Positions 34,683 through 46,900 of a stretch of DNA of 64,000 nucleotides are shown piece by piece; the stretch's first letter is position 1, and every line of letters starts with the position of its first letter. Source of the DNA: Progne subis subis. Taxonomy: Eukaryota; Chordata; Aves; Passeriformes; Hirundinidae. The position numbers were made by a program, and so were the translations under genes. The notes beneath the pieces are model-generated. The model searched no databases. It saw only the letters and a list, made by a program, of their open reading frames with translations, and was not told where the DNA came from. The stretch lies in the NCBI GenBank assembly GCA_022316685.1, contig JAKJHU010000082.1:1364001-1428000 (forward strand), written 5' to 3'.

Positions 34683-36420
34683 AGCCACTTTGCAGATGTA
34701 ACCTTCCTCAGCTTTGCTTGCACACACACGCGCACACGTGCTCTCAACCCTCTCTTTAGACATGGTAATCTGGCTACTTTTTACACTCCCCCCAGCTTGT
34801 GCAGCTCCAACCTCTGGGGTCCTTTGTGGCCTCTTCTTCCCTGCTACCTACCCAAGACATTTGCTGGGCTTAAATTTACACAGTGCTCAAAGATGACTGG
34901 GGGTAGATGCAGCTTCTTCCACACCACGGGATGGAAATCTCTTTTGGGAGCAGGTTTGGGTAGAAGGGATGACTGAGAAATAGGAATGCTGGAAATAGGT
35001 GCTCTTTTCCTGGCTGAGCAATTTCAGGCTGGGATATTGCTTTGAGGCTGCCTTGGCTCTGGGACAGAGGGTGTATGCACAAGTATGCACAAGGGGAGGA
35101 TTTCCATTTTGGTGCTGATGTAATGTCCTAAACCAGGTGCGCTTAGGAAAGGATAGTTGTGAGGCTACAGACAGGGCAGTTTGAGAGCTCAGCAGAGGGA
35201 AGGTGGTGTCAGCAGCAGACCTGGTAGTTACTGGCAAGTGAAGAAGCAGCTTTTTCAAATCTTTTAACAGTGTGTATTCTTGTGTAGTTCCTCTAGTGAA
35301 AGCTGTTTTGATAGTAATCACTGTAATCCAGCTGTGTATCACATTTTCTGCCAGCTCCAGTGGAGTACAGATACTCCTACAAGGCAAGATTCAGCTGATC
35401 AATATACTGCAGAGAAATTGTTTGAACAAAACTGCATTTCTATTGATCATCAGATAGAAGAATTGCAGAGTAATTAAATATTCTTCCCTCTGTTCCATAA
35501 ATATAGTTAAAACTAATTAGGTTCTTGAAATGCAGGCAGTTTTTTGGCTTGAAAGAATGGGGTGAGTTTCAACTTGGCACATTCGTGTTAATTGGTTTCC
35601 AGCAAATCTGGACTTGTTCACCATCTGTTGAAATGAGCTTGTTGTTTTGGAAGAGGAAGGATAAAGTAAATGAAAGTACAATCATTAACTCAGCAGAACC
35701 AAAAAGCGAAGTTAATATATTTTAAACTTTTGAGTGTTAATTCTATGAGTTAATTATGTGAAAACAAAACAGGATCTCAGGATGGTCATGTAATGCAATA
35801 GAAATTAGTATGTCCTTAGAAGCTGAGTATTTATTATTTTGTATAAACATAGCTATAAACATGCAATTCTGTCAAGTAGAGGAGGATACTTTGGTTTAAT
35901 TCTGCCTTAAGCTTGATGTAAAATGAAGAATTATGTGCACTTCTTGCAGGTTGGTGTGGAAAGTTTCCCACTGCCAGATGGGTATTTACTTTCTAACATT
36001 GTGTTTTCCCAGCAATAACTTGCTGCTAGCCCCGGCCTTTAATTGCCAAGAGGATGACAAGAAGTGGGTCAGAGAATTGGTTCACTTGATGGAAGTAACT
36101 GGTAAATTTAAGCCCTGTGTTTCTCTTAATTTCTAGAAGCCTGAGCCTGCACTCAGGTGACCATACAGGCCTCTTGCCCTCCCCTCTGGTTCTGCATGAT
36201 TTAACTGGTCCTTGGATGTGCTAACTGTGCAATCCCGCAGCTGTAAGGACAAACCTTGGTTCTTTGGGGTTAACTAATGTGGTCGCTGTTTCATAGGATG
36301 AGAATGCAGTTGTCTAGAAAAAAAACATAAGATGCTTTGTATATTTTGTCTGGTGGGAATCTTAACTTCTTAGGAAAAACCCATGGGATAATAAAGTCTT
36401 TTACCTCTGATCTGTGAAGT
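34683..36420 (+). other. ITM2C: Probable ITM2C 3' UTR
   Basis: Non-coding DNA following the stop codon up to the first well-formed polyadenylation signal. No coding exon is recognisable. The extent is inferred only from the signal at 36390, so the true end could be earlier or later; other AATAAA hexamers lie at 37557 and near 37857. Confidence 0.5.
36390..36395 (+). terminator. ITM2C: Candidate ITM2C polyadenylation signal
   Basis: AATAAA followed 20-40 nt downstream by a GT-rich element (TGTGAAGTGTGTATTTGTTT). This is the first AATAAA after the ITM2C stop codon with a good downstream element. Confidence 0.55.
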
Positions 36421-38298
36421 GTGTATTTGTTTGGAATGGGAAGCACGTGCCCTCCACAAAGCCGGTGCTGATGGGAGGCAGCAGCTGGGGTCCAGCGCAG
36501 TGGGGTGGAGGAGCTGGGCAGTGGGAGGATGCTGCAGTGGGGAGCCCTTTCCCAAGGTGATGGGAGAGCTGTGGGAATGTGGCTGACCCACTGGGGAGCT
36601 GCCCATGCCTGTAGACTCTGGAGCCCCTTCCCCTCTCATTGCACATCCCTGGGACACCCAAGGGGCACCTGTGTGGGGAAGTTGCCCAGCTGAGATCTGT
36701 GAAGCAGCCAGATACCTCTGCTGCTTGGGTGGCTCATGGGCATTAGATTTTTTTGCTCAGTCTTCCTTCTCCAGCTGCTGGATTTCTACCCAGAAATGTG
36801 TCCAGTGTGACCTAAGCCTGCAGTTGCCTTCTGGCTGTCTCTGCAGGGCTGGCCTTTGGGGTTTTTCCTTTCCTCACGACACACAGTAAGGGGGGTCCCT
36901 TGGTGCCCTCCCAGGCTTTCTCCCCCTGTTTCATCCTTCTGGTAGAGAAGTGTCAGAATATTTTTCCTGAATTTGACTGTTCCTCTTTCCACAGTTAGTC
37001 TCTGGTCAATCAGGGAGGAAGTTCACGCTTTGCTCATTACAGACATTTTTGCTGCATTTTGCATTTAACTCTTCAGTATATGGGTGCTCTTTCCATCACT
37101 GGGCTTCTGAAAGGAGCTGCACTTTACAGTAACTGTGTTTGCCAAAGCCTCTTCTCCCGGGCTGGCCCAGCCAGCTCTGCCTGACTGCCCTCCTATTCCA
37201 TCAGCTCTGGGCTGGGGAAGCAATTCTGCACTCTTTTGTGGGAAAACTGAACCTTTCAGATATGCCTTTTGAAGGCTGAAATGCTGATATTAAGAATGTG
37301 ATTGATGCGTTCCAGTAAATCCAGTTAGCAGTGAGTCAGCCAACTAAGATTTGTCCACTGCAAAGAAAACCAGATTGTGAAAATTTGCATTTTCAAAATC
37401 TCCCTCTTGGGTCAGTTTTTCATTTTCTGAGGTTGTATTTGTTGCCCCTTGCTCTTAGGAGAACTTAAACAAGTCAGTTCTACTTCCTAATCTTGCTCAC
37501 ACTCTGGCAGAAGGCTGCTTTATTTGATTGAACAGTGGCACATATAAAAGCTTGGCAATAAAACCTGCTCAAGGAAGACTGGCAGAGATGCAGTTGAAAC
37601 CCTAAAATATGGGTCACTGTGATAATGACTGGTGTCTAATATAATTTATCTTCTAATATCTGCATATTGCAGCATGGCTCAGGTAGTTAAGCTCTGCCAG
37701 ACAGTGCAAAGTAAAAGTTGATCTAACTCTAGAAGCTTTCCACTTCCAAGCTCTGGGGTGGTTTTTTGGGGGATTGGTTTTTTTGTTTGGTTGGTTTTTT
37801 GTGGGTGCTTGGGGTTTTTTTGTTTTTCTTTGGCTTTGTTTTGTTTTTTGTTTTTAAATAAAACTGCTGGAAACCTATTAACTTAGCAGTCAAAGGGTGA
37901 TGCCTCTCAGCGTCTCCTGAAAAACATAAATGACTTTTTTATTTCTTACAACCTCTCTGCAGTTGCATTTACAGTCCAGTCCCATCCCATGATGTGCAGC
38001 CCTTTGGGATCTCTGCAAGCCTTGGGACAAGGAGTATTCAGGCCATGATGGACCACATGGGTGCTCCAGAAAGGAGCCCAGCAGGAACAGCTCTCTGGTA
38101 TATTGTGATTCCAAGCTACTGAAAGCCTATTCTTTCTCCTATACATGCTCATGTATATGCCTTAGGATGTGCAAGTTGTTCCCAAAGCATTTTGCTGCTC
38201 TTGTTCTGAATTCCACCCAGAATGTTATAAGAACAAGTGCTGTGGATGCTGCTCCAGCTTCCCAGAGAGAAAAAGGCATGTTTGGACAGCTATGCAAT
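36421..38298. other. Intergenic region downstream of ITM2C
   Basis: No gene supported. Contains a T/GT-rich low-complexity tract at 37757-37858 and further AATAAA hexamers at 37557 and 37857 that could be alternative ITM2C ends. Confidence 0.6.
37757..37858 (+). repeat. T/GT-rich low-complexity tract
   Basis: About 100 bp made almost entirely of T and G (GGTTTTTTTG, TTTGGTTGG and similar), ending in an AATAAA. A similar tract occurs at 55645-55718. Confidence 0.75.
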
Positions 38299-39019
38299 TG
38301 TCTAGGTTTGGAAAGACAGGTGTCTACCAGGGAAAGCTGGAGCTTCCCTTGGAATGGAAAATGTAAGCCCCCTCCATCCAAATTCTTATGACTTAGCAAT
38401 TAGGGGCTTTCAGGCAAAGATATGGGAATAGGAATATTTATTCTTTACTAGGACTATTAAAAATACAAGTGTAGTAAAGTGAACAAACAAAAAATCCTAG
38501 AAACCCTGACAGAGTCAGAATATGGCCTGACACCCTGTTAGTCAGGGTGTTGGGAGTAGACCAAATTAGTCCTCCTGGAGTGACAGATGTGGTTCTGTTG
38601 GATGATCCTGTAGAAGAGTGCAGTGATGGTGAGAGGGGTTTGGTCTTCCTCTGGAGTCCAGTGCAAACAGGCTGCTCTGGTGTTTCTGACTCTCAGGTTT
38701 TACCCAGGTAGGAATGCTTGGCTCCTCCCCTGGGTGGAGCATCTCCTAAAGGCATGATGTAATTGTCTCAGCCATGCACTGAGCCTCGATGGCCCATGAA
38801 CAGCAGATAACTCCTGGAGGGAGGATGGGTCCTGGAAGGGATAAAGAACATTGCCACACATGGTTTAACAGCTGGCCATTAACAGAAGGCACCCAGCCCC
38901 TGCCCCCCAGAGTTATGAGGAATGGATTATACAAGAGATAAAGAAAACACCTCCCTAACCAGTTTTAACAGATGAAAAATAGAATACACATTTTTGGTTA
39001 CATATTGCAACCCAAGACA
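38299..39019 (-). mobile_element. Solo LTR of an endogenous retrovirus, minus strand
   Basis: A 721-bp element with inverted ends: TGTCTAGG at 38299 and CCCAAGACA ending at 39019. It is flanked by GCAAT (38294-38298) and GCGAT (39020-39024), a 5-bp target duplication with one mismatch. Read on the minus strand it has an AATAAA at 38442-38437, about 138 nt before its 3' end, as expected for an LTR R/U5 region. Internal blocks such as ATGCACTGAGCCTCGATGGC and AACTCCTGGAGGGAGGATGG are ones I associate with passerine LTRs. No gag, pol or env sequence is attached, so it is a solo LTR. Confidence 0.8.
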
Positions 39020-42000
39020 GCGATCAACAAAAATAACTTCCCAGGTCACAGGTAAAGGCCTGTTTCTTGCTCTTTTGGCCAGTACAATTCCTGATGTCCC
39101 AGTGAAATCATTGAGGTGCTGCAGCTCCGTTGCAAGGAATGTTTTCTGGATTAAATGAACAAAAAGCAGAGTGTGAGGGAACAGAGTCTCTAACACATAC
39201 GGGTTGAGCTTTAGTGAATATTTATAGCTAGAAAAAAAACCCAAAAACATTACCGCATAAAAAGGGGTGGAAGCAGCTAAACTTCCTGATATTAAGCTAA
39301 AGTAATTGTTTTAACATTTTGGTAATTAAATTATTGTTTCTTGTTTCGAAACAATTTTTATCCAAAAATGCTGAATTGAAATGGTGAAGTAATGTGAATA
39401 GATGAAACACTGTTCATTTTGTGTTAAAAGAAACACTTTATGTTGACCAAAATGTCTGCAAACTGTGTCCAGACTTACTTGCCAGCAGGGCGCTATGAGA
39501 CTGGGAAGTGAGCTGGAGCTTGAAGCAATATTTGGACAATCCAGCCTGTCATACTTAATTTAAGAGTCTTTGTTTCTGGAGAGTGAGGACATCTCTAGAG
39601 GATGCCTTTGCTCAGCTAAGGAATTCCTGCATACCTGAGTCTCTTAAGTTAGACAATGTGTCTAACTTGTGTGTCAGATCCTTCTAGTGAGTGGCATTTT
39701 TTAACACAAGACTGACTTTAGGACAGGGTGACACTGGCTGTTGCTTTTTCTGGCTGCTGCATGCATGACCCCTTGTTGTGTTTCTCTGCTTCCTCAGGAG
39801 CACAGCTAGCTCTGACTTGCTGTGTCTGCAGGTAAGGTGGTAGGTGCTGAGCAGAAATGGGCATCCCTGTGTGGCTCTTTTGGTCTCTATTAAATGAAAG
39901 AAAAATCTCTTGATTTAGGTTGGAGTTACCTCCACAGCAGTTTATCTGATCACTGTAACCTTCCCCCTCATCTCCTTTCCTATATTGTTCCCTTTTCCAA
40001 GAGGTGCTCACGGCTCACAGTTGGGTCCTCACATGGCAGAGCTCTCCCCACAGGCCCCAGTTCAGGGGAAGATCTGGAGCAGGCCTGAGTGGCGCAGCAT
40101 GTCCCAGAGCCTCAGCCCCTGCCCTGAGCCTATCTGTCACTGGCTGTGACTGATGTGCTGCTGGAGGTAGCAGGACGGTGCTGCAGAGGTGACACAATGT
40201 ACAAGGCAGCCTTGGCACCAGGACTGATTGTACAGGCTTGACCACCTCTGGTGTTGGCAGCTCCCATCAGGGCTGGTACATTGGGCAGGAAGAGCAGAGG
40301 GGCAGCTCATCAATTACCAATTAACTCCTTCTATTAAAATCTGTGAAGAAGTGGGTGGGCTGAAGAATCAAGAATCAGCTGTTTCCTCAAGTTTGCTGAG
40401 AAAATTTGTTCTGGGAATACTATTATTCAAGCTGGATATGGAAGGTTTTTGTGCCAGCTCTAATTAACTGTTCTAACTAGCACAAAGATGTTCTCCAGTG
40501 AAAGCCAGTGTGTTACTCTATTCATTTGGATTAATTAATGTGAAAAGGCCAAGTATGTAATTTAGTACTTGAACTTTCAGATCTGTATTTGAATGGAAAT
40601 CACATTATGCAATGGTTGAATATTCTCCCGGTATGACTGAAAGAAGAACTTATTTCTTTGGAAAGAAGTTTCCAAAAAGAAGACAACTTTATGTTGAAGA
40701 AAACCTGTGAAATTAAAACTTGTTTTCTTTTCAAGAGACTTCTCTAAATGTCACTTTGTTCCCCCAGTTGTTATTCATGTAGTAACTCGTTCTCCACGAA
40801 GTAACAGGAAAGGCTTTGGATCAGGCCCCATCTCATTTCTCCTCCTTATCAGATGGTCATAGTCATTTTGTGGTTGCCGCTGCCTGAACGACAGTCAATC
40901 CTCTAAGTCATTCTCCCTTCTCCAAAAATTGTTGCAAGTAAAACTCAAAGAAGCAGCTGTAAGCTGACTTGCCCTGGTACTGTGGATATCCAGAGCTACC
41001 ATCTGAAAATGCCCCAGTGTCAGCAGTGTCGTCAGTGCAATACCTTCTGCAGAGGTTTTGGGAGCTGCAGCCTGGCCCTGGCCCTGGCCCTTAGATACCT
41101 TCTCCTGCAGCGTGCCTGGGTCTGAGGAGGCCTGGGAAGCACCTGTGGGCAGTGGGCAGTGGCTTTGCAATGCACAAAGAAATTTGGTAAGCTGGATTTG
41201 AGAAAGAAAAGATTTACAGCTCAGTGGTTTTGAATGTACAGGAGCCTTTGCGGCAATTAAACCAGCAGCACCATGTTTATGGTCTCCGGGGGTTGTGAAG
41301 GAAAATACAGGCCAATGCAGTTACCCTTTAGAGAAAGGCTTGGATCTGACACAGCTGTGGGCCTGGGTTTTAAGGGCTGAATGTAGTAACATGAGACAGC
41401 ATTTTATGACTTGGCTGAGTTCAGTTTGGTCTCCAAATTTGACTGATAATTTTGTACATCAAATATTTGGGAGCAGCTTAGTAAACTGCTATATTGTTGT
41501 TAAACAAGCTAAGAATAAGCACTGGAGGTCACTGCATAAACATCCAGGGAAAAAAAAAAAAAAAAAAAAAAGAAAAAAGTGCCCAGGATGGACTAAACCA
41601 TGCACAGACACCCACGTCTACAGGCTGGATTTGCACGGCTGTCTGCAGCCCCAGCTCCTGGGGAGGGAAGCAGGGGAGGCTGTGTGGGCTGGCAGCCCCA
41701 TGTTCCTGTCACAGGTTGTGCAGATGATTGCTTTGGGTTTGTAATGGCTTCAGCAAGACCTTGGAGTGAGATAGGGCTGTCAGACCAGCAGTGGGGACAG
41801 GGAGCAGGAGGGAGGCTCAGTGTGTTGGGTTGGATTCTGACTCCAAATTTCTGAAAGCACTCCCCATCCCTGGCCTTCTCCAGTGCTACTGAAGAGTCCC
41901 TGGATTGTAAGGAGCTTTATACATATCCCAGGTGGCCCTTTGCTGTGGCACAGTCTGCACACTTTTGTCATGGGGCACACACCCTGAAGGGCTGCAGCAG

Positions 42001-43542
42001 CTGTCTCTGAGGCTGCTCACTGAGGTATAAGAGGCTAACACAACATCATCCTTAAAAACCAACAGCATGCCCAGTTATTGAGCAATGTTGGAAAAATCCC
42101 ATGGCAACACACGCAGCACCTGTGGTGTGAATGTGGCAGACAATGAATGGCAGGCAATGAATGTGGCTGGGAATAGCAAACAGGTGATTTCTCACCCCAC
42201 CCCTGGCAGGAACAGTTTAAACTTGCTGTGTTTCCCTTTGTGGGCAGGATGGTTATGAAATGTCCCCCAGGTTAGGGGGAAATGTGGGAGGAAGGGAGCT
42301 GTTTTGATGGCCAGGAGAATGACAGCCATTCTGGGACACATGAGCACGGAGCTCCATACCATGCCCCCAGGTCTTGGCTGTCTGTGCTACCTCCCTGGTG
42401 TGCTAGCTGCAGACGCTGCCCTAAGTAGGTCCTTATCAAGCTCCTAGTTGTATTTTGGGGACAGCTGCCTGGTTGAAGGGTCACAGCTGTCAGTCTTGCC
42501 TTGGCTTCAGCTCAGGATTTGGGAAGGAAATGAGGGCCAATTAAGCGTATTCTGTCTGCTGCCCTATTTTGGTCTCAGTTTTTCATTCAGTTGAAGACGT
42601 CCAGGCTCCTGGCACTGCAAGGAGGGGTTCCTCTTGGTGGCAGCAGCCTGGGGAAAAAGAATTGCCTGATCAAAGTGCTTTGAGAAGCATTTTGCTGCAT
42701 TTGGAAAGGAAGTGCTTAGAACTGACACTCATCCCCCTTTCCAAGAAAAATGAATGCTGCAGAAGTACAGACAGTTGCAATGTAGTTTGAGCCCCTCTGA
42801 AGCATGAAGCAGGTTTGCAATAAGCCTTTTGGACCATTTCTTTCTGTGCTTTATAACAGCTTTAAAAAGTCTTCAATTAAGATGCCATGGATAGAAATGC
42901 TCGCTGTTTCTCCCTGACCCAGTATTTCAGTGTTAGCCCATGAAATGCGTGAGCCAACAATAAGCACACTCAAACCGAGTTGCCTTTATAAAAGAAACCA
43001 CCAAATATCAAATGGCTGGCTGAAATGTCAAGTGGGAAGAGGAAAGCATGACCATTACCTAATAAGGTTTGCAAAGGAAATGCACTCTGCTTTCATTCAG
43101 TGCTTTTGATGAAGTTGCTTAATTGCACTAAAAGGTAAATATTTGGTATTAATCTCCTTGACAATTTGCGTTCATCTGGTGTAGCTGTTCCTGAAGCCCT
43201 ACCCCTGCCAGAGCAGTGTGCTGTGCTCATCCATACAAAGAGCTGGTGGGGCTTTATATCTTCAGTTTGCCTCTTTCCCTAGATTTTTCATTAACAGCCA
43301 CCGTTCTTACACTCTGGCTGCTGGAAGGGCAGCACCGTGTAGGATTGTTTACAGGAGTTGTAAAGCTGATTAAGGCCTTCTAATATCTGTGTGTCAGCAC
43401 ATTCAGTTGTGTGCTGTGAAACGTGTGGGCAGGGTAATCTTAGCCCCACACAGCTGTATTGGGGTATCCTGGCACTGCTTACATCCACCTGCGTGGCCAA
43501 AAAGAGTGGTTTTCCAGGTGAGGGGAAGGTTCTGTATCTGCT
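39020..43542. other. Intergenic region between the two LTRs
   Basis: No gene supported. Open frames are short and unrecognised. A 22-nt poly-A run lies at 41550-41571 with no recognisable SINE body before it. Confidence 0.6.
41550..41571 (+). repeat. Poly-A run
   Basis: Twenty-two A residues followed by G and six more A. Confidence 0.85.
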
Positions 43543-43974
43543 TGATGCCTTGGGGTGGCTCCCTAGAAGAGAGGCTGGACACAGTTAAGAGAATAAAATG
43601 GGAAGTTTATTAAAGGCCTTCAATAGATACACCTTGGGCAGTCAGAGCCTCCCAGAGGCTACTCCCAAGGTGGTCACGGGTTTTTCCAACAATTATAAGT
43701 TTGGTCCATTTACATCTCAGGGGTTAATGCTCCAATTACAGCTTCAGGTGATGAAGTAATTTACCTCCAGTTTGCTCCCCCCAATTCATTTTTGTTTTTA
43801 CTTTTCAGGGCCTGAGGCTGTAGGGTGTCCTTGAGTTCCAGGCCCAGAGGAATTGTTTTGTCTCATTGAAGTGTGAAGACAGTAGTTAACACTTTTTACG
43901 AAGCTTAGAGTTATGCACTAATGCAGCACAGGATTTGAAAAATATAAAGGCTAAAATCTTAAGGCATCGTGCCA
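43543..43974 (-). mobile_element. Solo LTR of a second endogenous retrovirus family, minus strand
   Basis: A 432-bp element starting TGATGCCTTGG and ending AAGGCATCGTGCCA, giving TG...CA ends with a clear inverted-repeat match (TGATGCCTT / AAGGCATCG). It is flanked by TCTGCT (43537-43542) and CCTGCT (43975-43980), a probable 6-bp target duplication with one mismatch. On the minus strand AATAAA lies at 43611-43606, about 64 nt before the 3' end, followed by TCTCTTAACTGTGTCCAGCC, a U5 sequence I associate with avian LTRs. No internal retroviral genes are present. It differs in sequence and length from the LTR at 38.3 kb. Confidence 0.8.
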
Positions 43975-46900
43975 CCTGCTCCTGAGGGCGTGGTGACTGC
44001 CGCCACCGTGGCCCCAGGCCTCCTCAGCCAGGGGGCCGATGGCTGCCCCGTTCCTGTGCCAGAGCGTGTTGCAGGGTTCCTGCTGGAATTATCATGTTGT
44101 TACCTCATCAATGGACCCCTCATGGCAGTTTTTGTGGCCATGCTGCTGCCACTCACCCCAGCAGGGCACTGGAGGGGCTGGGTGGTGGCCGAGGGTGGAC
44201 GCGCTGAGAGGGGGCAGGAGCGGGCTGGGACCCGCCTGCCCTCCCTCCCCCTCACACGGGGGCTGTGTCCTGGCACTCACCCAAACACACAGGAAGTGTC
44301 AAAAGCTTAAATTAATATTTTAATGTCCAAATCCATGGATTTCCCCCACAGAGATGAGGGGCCAGGAGGCAGCACTTTGACTCCTGCAGCTGTGTTTCTG
44401 TGCAAAATCCTCCCTGGGCACAGGGGGTGTTTAGAAGTAACACTGTTTTTCTGACCAAAACTGTTTCTGAATTTGACAAATGGCCTTGAGGAGAAAGACA
44501 TTAAATATCCTTTGCTGTCTGTGTTAGATACAAACTCTCGTGCTAATGCATTGAGGCACAGCTGGGAGTGCCCTCACAGTCCCCTGGGCTCCTGGGTCAT
44601 TGCAGACCAGGACCCTGGGACACCTTGTGGAGGTGGAATCCTGGATGTGGTGGTGTATTTAGGGAAGTATTAGAGGGTGGTGTTTTGTTGGTTTTTAATT
44701 TTTTTTTTTTCTTTTTTCAAACCGAACAAACCATATGTGTGTGATAACCCACCCTTAAGGGGAAGGTTGCACCTTATGGGTGGGTTGTCACCCTGTGGTG
44801 GCAGGAGAGGGAAGGAGAAAGGGCTCAGGCTGCAGATTGCACTCAGGGATATGTGGCACCATGAAGGTGGCACTGTAATTTCTCTGTCATTTCAAAAATG
44901 TGGTAAAGGTGACTGGCATGGTTGGAGTAAAATGCTGGGGAGCAGTGAGCCCTTCATATGTTGGATGTGATGTGCTCTTGGTGTGCTCTGGTGGCAATGG
45001 AACAAGAAAACCACAACAAACCAACCAAACAACCAAACACCCCCCCCAAAAAAAGTGTCTTCTGTCACCAGGGCTTAGCATGGAAAAATTTGCAAAGCAA
45101 TACATGATTTATCATGATTTATTCTAAGAACTATCACTGTATATACATTTTCCTGGCACTTTCCTTCTTTGACAGTTGAAGACTGGAATTTTCCCCAGTG
45201 CTGCAAGTGTCACCCCTTGCTATCCCATTTCTCTGTGCCTGTGCTGAGGGGCTCCCATAGCCCCCCTTGTCTCCCACTGCCCCCTTTCCTGGCACTCACT
45301 CACCTTGGGCTCAGGGTGCTGCTGCCAAGATCAAGACCCAAAGGAGCCCCTTTCACAGAGAGCACCTGCCAAGGAGAGCTGTTGGCATTGCCATCCTTCT
45401 CCTTTTTACAGCATTTTTCTTTCCTCCTTTTTTTAATATTCTTTCTACTTCAGAAGTTTGGTAACAGATGTTGAAATCTGTTCCCATCTGAGGGTGAATA
45501 GGACCTAGGTGACAAAAACAAAGCAAATTGGACACTTGCTTTTGGTTGCATCTGTCAACTCTCACCCAGGGACGAAAAAGCAAATACAAAACCCCTCAGA
45601 AATCTTGTTAATAGTTTAAGGAGCAGCTGATACCTCTTAAAACCTTCAAACCATAAGGATTCTGTTGCTTTGTCTGACTTTTCTTTACTTCTCCTTCATT
45701 GTTCTTCCTAGTGAATGATATTTGCATGAAAATGGGACCTTTTGTTTCTGAAGAGCTCATCCATCCCTGCTTCTTATTCCTCATTTGGACACTGACCATT
45801 GGAGCCTGAGTCTGTACAGAGAGTGCAATTAACTCGGATCCCCCAGACTCTAATCCTCTGGGATACTGGGCTCATTTCCATAGCATCTGACAGTGATATA
45901 GAAAAGGATTTCTCACCTCAGGTCGATTAAGTATGCTGCAGAGGTTGAGCAAACGTGGTTGTAATGGAGAGTGGGGTGCACAGTTTTAAGTTCTATCAGT
46001 GGAAGTTATACCCTTCTGATAGGAATTTCCCCAGTTCTCCAAGGGCCAAATGTAGTTGTTAAAGAAATTAAATTTTCATGTGTTGTTTCCAGCTGTGTTT
46101 GAAACCCCATTCTTTTTCTGGGGGCTGAGATTCCTGGAGCTGCAGATGCCTGATCTGCTGCCCCTTTGTTCCAGTGAGCCACCTGCAATGCGGCTCCATG
46201 GCTGGTTTGTCACTTGCAGTTGGCTTGTGGTGCTGCTGCTTCATCTCGTTTGATTGGAGAAACTTGCCTGATGGTTCTTTGTGCTGTCTTCATTAACACT
46301 CAAAACATCACAAGACTTCCAGGTGTCCCTGAGCTGACCAGTAAAGTCCTTCCTTCCTCTTGGCTCTCTGACAGAAAGATATTCAAGCTTTGTTGTTTTG
46401 ACATTTTGTATATAATCAAGAAAATAATATTGTTTATCCTGAGCAATTTTACCAAAACTTTGGTAAGAGATTGTGACCGACATGATTCTCTTTGCATCTG
46501 TGTTTAAAGGACATGAGCTGGGACCTGGATTGCAAACCTGTAATGTGACTAGGGAGAATGTTTGGAATAAGATTCTTGAACACATGCAGTGGAGTCCTAG
46601 ATAAACAAACGCTTCATCTAATCCAAACAAAATAGTTTTCAGTATGGGAATCCAGCTGCTGTGGTGTTCAAATTAAACAATCTGATAGCCTGATAGTTAG
46701 AATGGGTGTATTTACCCACAGGATTGGATTTTTGATTGGCAAAAAGTGGGAGAGAGATTTGGGACATCTTCTAAAGATGTTTTGTGACAGGCGTATGTGG
46801 GCATCCCAAGGCAAATGACACAGTAACCCATAATAACATGGAGCATAAAAATTATCTGAACGGTGTGATTGTGTGCAGCAATGAATCCTGGGCTAAGAGT

